This document shows positions 33,006-43,634 of a stretch of 64,000 nt of DNA, piece after piece. Below the pieces are notes generated by a model. That model had not been told where the DNA came from. It made no database searches and worked only from the letters and a program-made list of their open reading frames with translations. The DNA comes from Bacteroidales bacterium. Lineage in GTDB: Bacteria > Bacteroidota > Bacteroidia > Bacteroidales > ML635J-15. Every line of letters begins with the position of its first letter. Within the stretch, counting starts at the first letter, position 1. The stretch is taken from contig JAISPG010000041.1 in NCBI GenBank assembly GCA_031275085.1, forward strand, positions 124,001-188,000, given 5' to 3'. The position numbers and the translations under genes were made by a program.

Positions 33006-33117
33006 ATATTTTTAGTTAAACCTCCCCAAACCCCTGCACCCCTATCCCCTTCGGGACTTCCCCCACAAGGGGGAGAAAAAGGAAAATAGTTTTTGGAGGG
33101 GCTTAAAGAGAGTAAGA

Positions 33118-34704
33118 TTATTTTTTGATTATTTTATGTGTTGTTTTGTTCACTTCAATGAAATATATTCCGTTGGCGTAATCGGATAAGTCTATTTCTG
33201 CAATGGACAACGGATAATTGAAAGTTGAAAGCTTTTTGCCGTTCATGTCGTAAATTATTACTTTTCCGATTTTTAATTGTTCGTTTTCAATGATTAATCT
33301 TCCATTTGTCGGATTCGGATAAATGTTTATATAATTTACTGTTTCGACTTCATTTATTGAAGTAATAGTAGTTATATGATGACAATTACTTACATCGACA
33401 CAGCCGTTTTGCGTAATACGTACGGCGTAATTACCGTTTATCGAAGGAGAAAATGTCTGTTCGGTTTCTCCTTGCAATTCACCATAATCGTTATCGCAAT
33501 CCAGCCACTGATATTCTGCCGAAGAAGCATTTGCTGTAAGCGTGTTTTCGTTTATTTCCACAGAAGTGTCAACCTCATGAATGGTAAGATTGATTGTTAT
33601 AATACTGTCGCAACCCGCAGCATTTGGAATAATTGCCGTAATGTTCGGATTGGATCCTGTATAAACCTGTCCGTCGGGAGCGGTGTAAGTGTCGCAAACA
33701 TTTTCGGAAAAACTGTGGGTTGTGCGCAAATCGGGAATGGAAATTACGATTGTTTTTGTGCTGTCGTTGCCGGTTTCGGTATCCGTAACTGTGAGGCTTA
33801 CCGTATAATCGCCTGGAGTGCCATAAGTATAGACAGGCGATATTTCCTCACTTGTTTCGCCATCGCCGAAGTTCCACGATTGGGTATCGTTATCGAAGTT
33901 GTTGCCGGTAAATGTTACAGTCGTATTTTCGCAGGTTGTATTTAGTTCATAACTGAAATCGGCAATCGGAAAGGCAACTTTTTCTACTTCGTCAGTAATT
34001 ACCGAACTCCATAAGCCGAGCGTATCGCGAAATTGAAAACTTATTTCATATTCGCCTTTCGGGATTCGTGTGAAATCCATATTCTCAATCAAATTGAAAT
34101 TTTTTGCAGGCTCGGCGAGTTGCACATATTCCGCATTTGCAAAATCGGAGTTAAACCAATAACGGTATGCCGTAATATAATTATCGGCAATTTCTGTTTC
34201 CCGAATTATCAGTTTATAGAAAAATTGGCTGAGCGTACTGCTCCACAAATCCGAATTATCCTTAAAGCGAATATTCAAGGTGTGTATTCCGCTTACAAGC
34301 TCTTCGGTGTCTAACAGTTCGCTTAAATTGAAATGTGTTTGCGGAGCAACTGCGATTGTGGTTTTATTTGCATAATCGTTATCGAACCAGTATTCGTACA
34401 CGACAATCTCTTTGTTTGCAGTGGAAGTTTGCGGAATTTTATAGAAAAAACTACTCAACACGACACTATACATGCCTTCATTGTCCCACGTGCGAAAATT
34501 GAAAGTATGAATACCCGGAACCAATCCCGCAGTAGGAATCTGTGTGCTGAGACTGAAATTAGCTTCGGGCGTAACGGTTTGACTTACTTTCGCCGAGTAA
34601 TTATTATCAAACCAATATTCGTATCCCAGAATAGTATTCTGCGAAAAACCAGAAATCGCTACCAACAATAACGCGGTTGCGATAATATATTTTATACTTT
34701 TCAT
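33118..34704 (-). CDS. T9SS-exported PKD protein with YEYWFDN repeats
   Basis: The 528-residue product has a signal peptide (ending ISGFSQ) and three ~80-residue repeats each opening with (Y/R)EYWFDNDY or a variant (at residues ~28, ~103, ~180). A PKD domain follows (residues ~255-330; WNFGDGETSEEISPVYTYGTPGDYTV). A type IX sorting domain ends the chain (INIYPNPTNGRLIIE ... NGIYFIEVNKTTHKI). It is a surface or released protein of unknown binding target. It is co-oriented with the beta-helix gene at 34745 and probably co-expressed with it. Confidence 0.85.
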   Translation of the reverse strand: MKSIKYIIATALLLVAISGFSQNTILGYEYWFDNNYSAKVSQTVTPEANFSLSTQIPTAGLVPGIHTFNFRTWDNEGMYSVVLSSFFYKIPQTSTANKEIVVYEYWFDNDYANKTTIAVAPQTHFNLSELLDTEELVSGIHTLNIRFKDNSDLWSSTLSQFFYKLIIRETEIADNYITAYRYWFNSDFANAEYVQLAEPAKNFNLIENMDFTRIPKGEYEISFQFRDTLGLWSSVITDEVEKVAFPIADFSYELNTTCENTTVTFTGNNFDNDTQSWNFGDGETSEEISPVYTYGTPGDYTVSLTVTDTETGNDSTKTIVISIPDLRTTHSFSENVCDTYTAPDGQVYTGSNPNITAIIPNAAGCDSIITINLTIHEVDTSVEINENTLTANASSAEYQWLDCDNDYGELQGETEQTFSPSINGNYAVRITQNGCVDVSNCHHITTITSINEVETVNYINIYPNPTNGRLIIENEQLKIGKVIIYDMNGKKLSTFNYPLSIAEIDLSDYANGIYFIEVNKTTHKIIKK

Positions 34705-34744
34705 TGTTCTGCTTTTTTAGTTTGCGAAGTACATTGCTTTCAAC

Positions 34745-35770
34745 TTACTCGTCTTGCGCACTCACATTAATCTGTATCTGCAATTCGCCGTTATTATTGG
34801 TTTGCGGAGCAATAAGTTTTGTGCTGATATGCGGATTTGACGGAACAGCTGACGCCTTGTACGGAAACAAACCGCCGTAAACGCCAACCTGTGTACCGTC
34901 TGTACCGGTATAAATAGTGGGCGACAACAAATGATAATCGTGTGAATAATCAAATACCTGTCCGCTCTGATTGACAAATAAATTGTCTATATCAATTCCC
35001 TTATAGTTATTTATATCCGAATTGTTAGCGTCTATGTTAGTTGTAGAATGCTTAAAAATATTATTGCTAAAGGCAACGCCGTTGCAACCAGTTTGGATAC
35101 AGTCAGCACGGTCTCTGCGTAGAAATATATTATTCGAAACAGATGAATTTTTTAAACCGTTAAAAATATGATATGCCACGGTCGTATTATAAAAAAATAC
35201 ATTATTTAATATAGCTATTTCGGAACCATTACCAATTTGCCCTCCAATAAAACAATTACTTATGGTTGATGATTTTGCATTGGATAAAGTAATACCTTCA
35301 TTTATTACACATTGAATAATTTGACTATTCTCGCAAGGCGAAGCATTGCCCACATAATTTATATTTCCGAAACGGCACCGGCGCAAAACAACATTGTCTA
35401 TTTTAACATTACTTGAGAAAAAAAGACCGCCTGTCAATTCAACGCCTTCCAAATGAAGATTATCGGCGCCAACGTTAATGGTTAAATTGCCGCTCAAAAC
35501 CGTTTTGCCGGTTGCCAAAGTAGAATCGGGATAATGACCTGCTCCGTAAATTACCAATCCTTTGGTAATGTTTGTAGGATATACCAAACTTCCGCCGGGA
35601 AGATAGATTGTGTCGCCGGTTGCTGAGGCGTTATAAGCGTCAGTAAAGGGTTGTGCTCCGCCAAAAACCGTAGTGGTTCCGTTGCTTTGCAATACTACTT
35701 TTTGCTGCGCGGAAAGAAAAGTCGCACTTGCCAAAAACAGAAATAGAAAAAATAACTTTGATGATTTCAT
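34745..35770 (-). CDS. Exported parallel beta-helix protein
   Basis: The 341-residue product has a signal peptide (ATFLSAQQ) and a right-handed parallel beta-helix made of repeated short N/I-rich turns (NLTINVGADNLHLEGVEL, KIDNVVLRRCRFGNI, NSSVSNNIFLRR, GVAFSNNIFKH). Such folds are used by carbohydrate lyases and adhesins, but no catalytic set is visible. There is no sorting domain at the C-terminus (ends NVSAQDE). It is 40 nt upstream of the PKD gene. Confidence 0.8.
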   Translation of the reverse strand: MKSSKLFFLFLFLASATFLSAQQKVVLQSNGTTTVFGGAQPFTDAYNASATGDTIYLPGGSLVYPTNITKGLVIYGAGHYPDSTLATGKTVLSGNLTINVGADNLHLEGVELTGGLFFSSNVKIDNVVLRRCRFGNINYVGNASPCENSQIIQCVINEGITLSNAKSSTISNCFIGGQIGNGSEIAILNNVFFYNTTVAYHIFNGLKNSSVSNNIFLRRDRADCIQTGCNGVAFSNNIFKHSTTNIDANNSDINNYKGIDIDNLFVNQSGQVFDYSHDYHLLSPTIYTGTDGTQVGVYGGLFPYKASAVPSNPHISTKLIAPQTNNNGELQIQINVSAQDE

Positions 35771-35955
35771 AATATATCCATTTTAAAATTTTACAGAAGA
35801 ATGTAAAAGTATAATTTAAGGCAATGACAGTCTTTTCAAATCGTATAAAAAGCGGTTTCAAATCGTATAAATTTTATAAATGGTTGATTTTAAACAGGTA
35901 TAATCATTAAGAGCGTCAATTTTTTTTGTTACTTTTGTAACATATAAATTTCGAT

Positions 35956-37116
35956 ATGTTGTACGGACTTCTTGCTTCTGCCCCTATGTTTACGTGTGCA
36001 TTTTGGATGCTCACGCTTGCTGTGGACGTAAACCACCGCACGCGGGCAAGAAATATGCTGACGGTGTTTATGTTCGTGGCGACTATGCATTTTTTAGGTC
36101 AGGCTATTTATTGCTACCACGATTACCGGCTCACGGCAAATTACGATTCGTTTTATACGCTCGCCACCGCTTTGGTTTTTCCGGTTTATTACCTGTATCT
36201 GCGCACGCTTACCGATTCAAAGAGGCTGAATTTTAAATCGTTATGGGTGCTGATTCCGTCCATGCTGATATTCGTTTCCTATTTTACGGTTTTCCTGCTG
36301 ATGAGTCCCGAAGAATTAGATGTTTTTTGCCGGCAAATACTTTATAAGGAACCCGCGAGTGGAGAAATAACGACATTAATCAATATTCAGCGAATAAATG
36401 TCATTTTGTTAGCCGTTGTCTTTAATATTCAAATTCCGTTTGTAGTATGGTTTGGCTCTAAACGGATTATCAATTACAGGCGGCAGTTATCCGAATACTA
36501 TTCCAATCCCGACGAAAAACTAATTGCTCCTGTAAAAAAACTGATGTATTGTTTTATCATTACCGCCGTTGCTTCCATTGCTTTTAACTCTATTGGACGG
36601 CACTTTTTTACTCAAAATTCGATAGGGTGGGTTTGGGTGGCTTCGGTGGGATTTGTCGCGATGTTGTTTTCGGTAGGGTTTGTCGGATTTCGCCAATATT
36701 TTTCCATCGACGATATGGTGAAAGATATTGACACCAGCGATAAAAACGAAATTGCGTCCGATGATTTCTCCGAATTGGAAAATCCGGACAGAATGAAGTT
36801 GTTGAAGGAAAAACTGATACAAATAGTCGAAGAAAAAGAATTATATCTAAAACCCGATTTAAGAATTTCGGATGTGGCGGCGTACTTGTGTACCAATCGA
36901 GCCTATATTTCGCGAATAGTTAATCAGCAGTTGAATTTATCGTTTTCCGATTTTATCAATAAATACAGGGTTGAATATGCGAAAAAACTGCTGAAAATCA
37001 ATCCGAAAATTGACAATGACGATTTGGCATCGTCGTCGGGATTTGGCTCCGTACTTTCTATGCGGCGCGCTTTTCAGCAATTTGAAGGTCTTTCGGTGAA
37101 AGAGTATCTTGGGTAG
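35956..37116 (+). CDS. Membrane-anchored AraC family regulator
   Basis: The 386-residue protein has seven predicted membrane helices in its first ~240 residues (e.g. LLASAPMFTCAFWMLTLAV, LWVLIPSMLIFVSYFTVFLL, WVASVGFVAMLFSVGFVGF) and an AraC-type double helix-turn-helix at residues ~285-386 (DLRISDVAAYLCTNRAYISRIVNQ; SSSGFGSVLSMRRAFQQFEGLS). Such proteins sense an envelope signal and act on nearby promoters. It is divergent from the beta-helix/PKD pair, which it may control. It is the only plus-strand gene in the array, but both ends of its 5-kb cassette match. Confidence 0.85.
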   Translation: MLYGLLASAPMFTCAFWMLTLAVDVNHRTRARNMLTVFMFVATMHFLGQAIYCYHDYRLTANYDSFYTLATALVFPVYYLYLRTLTDSKRLNFKSLWVLIPSMLIFVSYFTVFLLMSPEELDVFCRQILYKEPASGEITTLINIQRINVILLAVVFNIQIPFVVWFGSKRIINYRRQLSEYYSNPDEKLIAPVKKLMYCFIITAVASIAFNSIGRHFFTQNSIGWVWVASVGFVAMLFSVGFVGFRQYFSIDDMVKDIDTSDKNEIASDDFSELENPDRMKLLKEKLIQIVEEKELYLKPDLRISDVAAYLCTNRAYISRIVNQQLNLSFSDFINKYRVEYAKKLLKINPKIDNDDLASSSGFGSVLSMRRAFQQFEGLSVKEYLG

Positions 37117-37172
37117 TTGGCTCCTTTTAATTCAATGATAATGTTGTTTGTGGGGATGTGCGGACGCATTAC

Positions 37173-37294
37173 TGCCAACGGCCGGCGGCTTGGCAAAGTG
37201 GCGGCTACGATAAACTTTCTGCGGGATAAGCACTTGCAAATTTGCACTACTGTTTCTGCGAGCATATACCGCCACTTATGCCAAACCGCTTGTT
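37173..37294 (-). repeat. attC-like site R10, left part (split by IS1182)
   Basis: TGCCAAC (37173-37179) with arms GGCTTGGCAAAGTGGCGG and CCGCCACTTATGCCAAACCGC. The final core is cut by the IS and resumes at 39056 (CTTGTTAGACGCC). Removing the IS gives a 126-bp site, the same length as the intact sites. Confidence 0.85.
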
Positions 37295-39055
37295 CTTGTT
37301 GCACAACTACAAATATATTCATATTTTCTTAGATATTCATTTCTTGTATTTATATTTTTTTTATCTTTAAATCAAACAGTTACAATATGCAGGGCAAAAA
37401 AGATTTTAAACTAAAGTTATTTTATTCGTTAAGTTTAAATGATTTAGTTCCGCAAGACGATTTTTACCGTAAACTCAACAATGCTATTGACTTACGATTT
37501 TTGTACAAAAAGACAAAATCCTACTACGGCACAGAAGGACAGGAAAGCATCGATCCTGTTGTTTTCTTCAAAATCTGTATCGTCGGATACCTGAATAACA
37601 TCACTTCCGACCGTACTCTGATTCGATTTTGTGCCGACAGTTTGTCCATTCGCTTGTATTTAGGTTACGATTTGGACGAAGAACTTCCATGGCACAGCAC
37701 CATCAGTAGGACACGAAAACTGTTTGGCGAAGAAGTATTTTTGTCTCTTTTTCAGTAAGTTTTGCGATTGTGTGTTGAAAAAGGCATGGTCAGCGGAAGA
37801 CGACAAGCTGTGGATTCGGCTTTCATCAAAGCCAATGCCGGCATGGATTCATTGTTAGAAAAAGAAGTGGTTGAAGACGTTGCTGCTTACGCCAACGAAC
37901 TTAACGAAGGCAGCGAATTTAAAGTTTCGGCAGAAAAGAAAAAACAGGTAGAACAACACCACCAGTGGAAAAAAAGACATACAACACTCAGCCCGGAAGC
38001 GATTATAAGGAAGGAAAACTTGACAAAAACGGCAACGAAATCCGTCCGAAGTTTTTGAGTAATCACACGCACTACTCGCCCACTGATCCTGATGCCAAAA
38101 TATCTACCAAACCGGGGAAATCTCGCCAGCTGAACTATAATGGACAAATCGGCGTAGATACTTCAAATCATGTCATCACAGGAGCAACTGCAGATTTTGC
38201 CGACAAACGCGACAGTCAATGTTTGGAGAAATTAACTGAACAAATGATTGAGAATCTTGCAAATAACCATATAACTATGAATGAACTTCTTGCCGATACA
38301 GGATACAGTAGTGGCGAAGTTTTGCAATATCTCGAAGAAAAAGGAATTAATGGATGGATACCAAACTTTGGTCAATATAAGCCTGAACGAGAAGGATTTA
38401 TATTCAACGAAGAAGAAAATCGTTATGAATGCCAACGCGGTAATCGTGCAATACTTCCATACAAAAATACTCGTACTGACCGAAAACATCGAATGATGAT
38501 TTACCGCAGCAGCGAAAAAGATTGCAAAAACTGCCCGTTGCGAGCCGAATGCTGTGGACAGAAAAGCAAATTCAAGAAAATCTCCCATAGTGAATACTAC
38601 GAACAATACGATCGCCAACACAAGAAACTTACTGAAAATGAAAGGTATGCAAAAAAAATGGTACGAAAGCGAAGTTCGACAGTAGAACCGGTTTTGGGAA
38701 CGCTGCTCAACTTCGGCGGTATGAAAAAAGTTTACACACGAGGAATCAAGCAAGCTCAAAAACATGTACTAATGGCTTCACTATGCTATAACCTGAAGAA
38801 AATGATGAAATCCCGCCCGATAAAATTGCAAGTTCAGGTAAATTATCTCCAAATTACAAAGCAAATGGGAGAAAATATTTTATTTTATATTTCAAACCTT
38901 ATTAGACTTATTTTTCTTCAATTTAAGCTCCAATATTTTTGAGAAAAAATAATCCGACTACAAAATTAAGTTCGCCTAAAATGCCTTATTTGAAGCCGAA
39001 ATTTTATGCTTTTGGAGAATTATGGACGAATTTTGAGGGTTGTGCAACAGTTACC
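37295..39055 (+). mobile_element. IS1182-family-type insertion sequence, inactive
   Basis: An 11-bp inverted repeat TGTTGCACAAC lies near both ends (37297-37307 and 39039-39049). CTTGTT at 37289-37294 and 39056-39061 is a likely 6-bp target duplication. The element sits exactly in the 3' crossover core of attC R10. The transposase is broken twice. Confidence 0.75.
37387..38942 (+). pseudogene. IS1182-type transposase, interrupted
   Basis: The DDE transposase would catalyse cut-and-paste movement. The first part (37387-37758) has the N-terminal transposase domain (DLVPQDDFYRKLNNAID ... STISRTRKLFG) and stops at TAA 37756-37758. The same frame resumes at once (SGRRQAVDSAFIKANAGMDS, with the first Asp) to the A7 run at 37969-37975, where the frame shifts. 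The last part (from 37965) has LADTGYSSGEVLQYL (second Asp), a Cys-rich block CKNCPLRAECC and RKRSSTVEPVLGTLLNFGG (catalytic Glu). Family by overall motif order. Confidence 0.85.
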
Positions 39056-39065
39056 CTTGTTAGAC
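39056..39065 (-). repeat. attC-like site R10, right end
   Basis: CTTGTTAGAC: the remainder of R10 to the right of the IS. GTTAGAC (39059-39065) fits the GTTRRRY consensus and abuts the 3' end of the first cassette gene. Confidence 0.7.
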
Positions 39066-39072
39066 GCCGTTT

Positions 39073-39987
39073 TTATTTTGTTAATCCATACTTTTCTTTA
39101 AATTCTTCCACCCATGAATAGTTGGATTTTTCTAATAATTCAACCACATCTTGGATAAATACAATCTTTATTATACTTTTCATTTCCTCTGAAATACGAC
39201 TTGTTAGAATAGGAATCAAACCTCTTTCGTTTACACCGTCAGTTTTCATGAAAGCGGGATTTCTTTTGTCAATTAAAATCACATAATATCCGTTATTTTT
39301 AGCCGCAAACAACAATTCCCTATAGAACTGATAATAAATGACAAAAGGACAAATGAGTGAATTTTTATATGGTTCACTCAATCCATATTTAATCATTAAT
39401 TCCCAATAATTTCTTCCGCAATGAGTTAAATAACAAGAATCTACATCGTTTATAGGGTTTAACCCATCGCACTCTCCTCCTTCAATTGTCGAACATTTTC
39501 CAAATTCAGTTTCAACATACTTTGCTTCAAGAAATATATTTTTCCCTTTATTGTTTTTTATTGCAAAATCAAAAGAGGTTGGTTGTCGTTGCAATTCATT
39601 AAAGGTTTTTCTGTCAGAATATTCAAATAAAAGCTCTGAACTACCATCTATACAAACATCTTTGTATGCAAATAGAGAGGAAAAGAAATGTGTATCGTGT
39701 TTCAACGTTGATTCTCCCAATAAATTGAAAAGCATTGCTTGACTACTCAATCCGTGGTGTACGTATTTGTGCAATGGAAATGGTACCTTTTTAATTTCAT
39801 ATTCATTTTTCACTTTTTCAATAAAATTCGCAACGCTATCTAAAATAATATTCTCTTTCCATTGAGAATTATGTCTCAAAATGAAAGGATATTTATCTTG
39901 AACTGTAAAATTCTTCTTTACAAACCAATCGCTGGCAAATTTATTCTGCGATTTCCTAAAACTTTTATATTGTTGATATTTCCACAT
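39073..39987 (-). CDS. First cassette gene: PD-(D/E)XK nuclease-like protein
   Basis: The 304-residue protein contains TSFDFAIKNNKGKNIFLEAKYVE at residues ~135-160: an Asp, then a strand ending E-A-K, which is the D...ExK core of PD-(D/E)XK nucleases. It resembles the PGN_0703-type putative restriction endonucleases of Bacteroidota. No methylase partner is present. It is the cassette next to the attI-like site, transcribed away from the recombinase, where an integron's newest and best-expressed cassette is expected. Its attC (R10) is broken by the IS, which should lock it in place. Confidence 0.65.
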   Translation of the reverse strand: MWKYQQYKSFRKSQNKFASDWFVKKNFTVQDKYPFILRHNSQWKENIILDSVANFIEKVKNEYEIKKVPFPLHKYVHHGLSSQAMLFNLLGESTLKHDTHFFSSLFAYKDVCIDGSSELLFEYSDRKTFNELQRQPTSFDFAIKNNKGKNIFLEAKYVETEFGKCSTIEGGECDGLNPINDVDSCYLTHCGRNYWELMIKYGLSEPYKNSLICPFVIYYQFYRELLFAAKNNGYYVILIDKRNPAFMKTDGVNERGLIPILTSRISEEMKSIIKIVFIQDVVELLEKSNYSWVEEFKEKYGLTK

Positions 39988-40014
39988 ATTGCTACTGTTT
40001 GCTAAATGGCTGCT

Positions 40015-40038
40015 AACTCATAAATACACGCAATATAA
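40015..40038 (-). other. attI-like site beside the recombinase gene (copy B)
   Basis: These 24 bases match 18072-18095 at 22 positions. On the minus strand TTATATTGCGTG...ATGAGTT leads into GTTAGCAGCC, the start of the first cassette. The conserved TATATTGC also resembles a -7 promoter element pointing into the array, so it could double as the cassette promoter. Confidence 0.65.
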
Positions 40039-40099
40039 ATTTTTTTTCTAATACATACAAAACATTTCGCATATACTTATTACATAAATTGTTACATTT

Positions 40100-40142
40100 A
40101 ATAATTATCCAAAATGCGCAATACGCATTTTGGATAATTATT
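40100..40142. promoter_or_regulatory. Perfect 19-bp-arm palindrome upstream of the recombinase gene
   Basis: AATAATTATCCAAAATGCG and its exact reverse complement flank a 5-nt loop (CAATA), 33 bp upstream of the recombinase ATG at 40176. It may be an operator for recombinase expression, a terminator between divergent units or part of the recombination site. Confidence 0.7.
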
Positions 40143-40175
40143 TTTATCTTTATAAAAATTTATTTGTTTTAAACA

Positions 40176-41252
40176 ATGGCGTTTCAAATTAAAAACTATC
40201 AATTTGCTGAGGGAAATCATAAAGGTAATTCCGTAATTTGGATAAAATTTCCTTATAATGATATTTTGAAAAAAGAATTAAGATTTTTTTCCCATTTGCT
40301 AAATGGAGTGCTACCGAAAAGTCTTGGTATGTTCCAAATAATAACTTGATAAGAGAACAATTAGGTATGAATAAATTGTCTTATAATGAAAAGTCTGTAA
40401 TAAAGCACATTTACCCTATAAATCGTCAAGCGTTCTCAAAACTTATCGAACAGCTACAATTAAAAGCGTATAGCAATAGTACAATAAAAACTTATAGTAT
40501 AGAATTTGCTCAATTATTATATTTTCTTAAAGACATTTCAGTAGATTCAATCAATTCAGATTATATAAAGAGTTTATTTGTTGTATTGTATTAATAATCT
40601 AAAAGTTTCAGAAAGCTTGATTCATAGTAGATTAAACGCTATTAAATTTTATTTCGAACAAGTTTTACACAGAGAAAATTTTTTTATAGATATCCCGCGC
40701 CCAAAGAAAAAATCGTCGCTCCCAAAAGTTCTAAGCAAGGAAGACATAGAGAAATTATTTTACAGCACCTCAAATTTGAAGCATTTGGTAATACTAAAAC
40801 TTTGTTATGGTATGGGATTGAGAGTCAGTGAAATTGTAAATCTCAAAATATCGCATATTGATAGTAAGAGAATGTTGGTTTTGATAGAATCAGGAAAAGG
40901 CAAAAAAGACCGTTACGTACCGCTTCCCGAAACAATATTACCAGAATTAAGAATATATTATCATGAATACAAACCCAAAGACTATCTTTTCGAAGGACAA
41001 TATGGCGGACAATACTCTATTAGCAGTGTTCAGGCAATGTTTCAGAATACAATGAAAAAAGCCGGCATAAACAAACCGATAGGAATCCACGGATTACGGC
41101 ATAGTTATGCAACACATTTACTTGAATACGGCACAGATATGTATTTAATTCAAAAATTACTTGGACATAATAATGTAAAAACTACTGAAATCTATGCAAA
41201 AGTAACCAATACACAACTTTCAAAAATAAAAAGCCCTTTAGATAGTCTGTAG
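40176..41252 (+). pseudogene. Integron-type tyrosine recombinase, two frameshifts
   Basis: Translation from ATG 40176 gives MAFQIKNYQFAEGNHKGN...IKFPYND. One base is missing at the T7 run 40284-40290; the next frame reads FPFAKWSATEKSWYVPNNN through the SAM-like core-binding domain to SDYIKS. One extra T at 40573-40580 returns to YLLYCINNLKVSESLIHSRLNAIKFYFEQVLHR and the catalytic domain. All active-site residues are present: Arg in GMGLRVSE, Lys in GKGKKDR, His/Arg in HGLRHSYATHL, His in LGHNN, Tyr in TTEIYAKV. No IntI-type insertion before HGLRH. The repaired length is about 360 residues. Confidence 0.8.
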
Positions 41253-41375
41253 TCTGCTGTACAATAAGTAATTGAAAATTGAGATTTGAAAAATTTATGC
41301 TATATTGTATTACAAATTCAGAAAAACTTTATATCTCACCCTATTCTATTTGCAAATAATCTTCACATTCTCAAA

Positions 41376-43469
<2,094 letters not shown>

Positions 43470-43583
43470 TTATGAGATAAGTATAAAAGTAGTTGTGTTA
43501 TTTATATTGAATAAATATGTTAATATAAATTATGTTCAATTATGCAAATATCTTACTGCAATAAAACAGGTTATAAAATAAAT

Positions 43584-43622
43584 AAAAAATGAACTGCTCA
43601 AAAAATGAACAGTTCATTTTTT
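43584..43622 (-). terminator. Terminator below the 43635 gene
   Basis: A 13-bp stem (AAAAAATGAACTG / CAGTTCATTTTTT) with a 13-nt loop and T-run on the minus strand. Nothing else is recognisable in the 270-bp gap. Confidence 0.75.
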
Positions 43623-43634
43623 GAAAAATAAATA

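Noticed and set aside
33019-33090. GC-rich stretch with CCCC/GGGG hairpins as an RNA gene
   Set aside because: It resembles common C-rich intergenic filler of Bacteroidota genomes; no promoter or conserved fold can be supported.
37969-37975. Programmed -1 frameshift at the A7 run in the transposase
   Set aside because: A stop codon already interrupts the same frame 210 bp upstream, so the gene is dead regardless.
40176-41252. Integrase of the left-hand prophage
   Set aside because: It lies 28 kb away beyond the cassette array, next to an attI-like sequence, and resembles Xer/integron-type rather than typical Bacteroides phage integrases.
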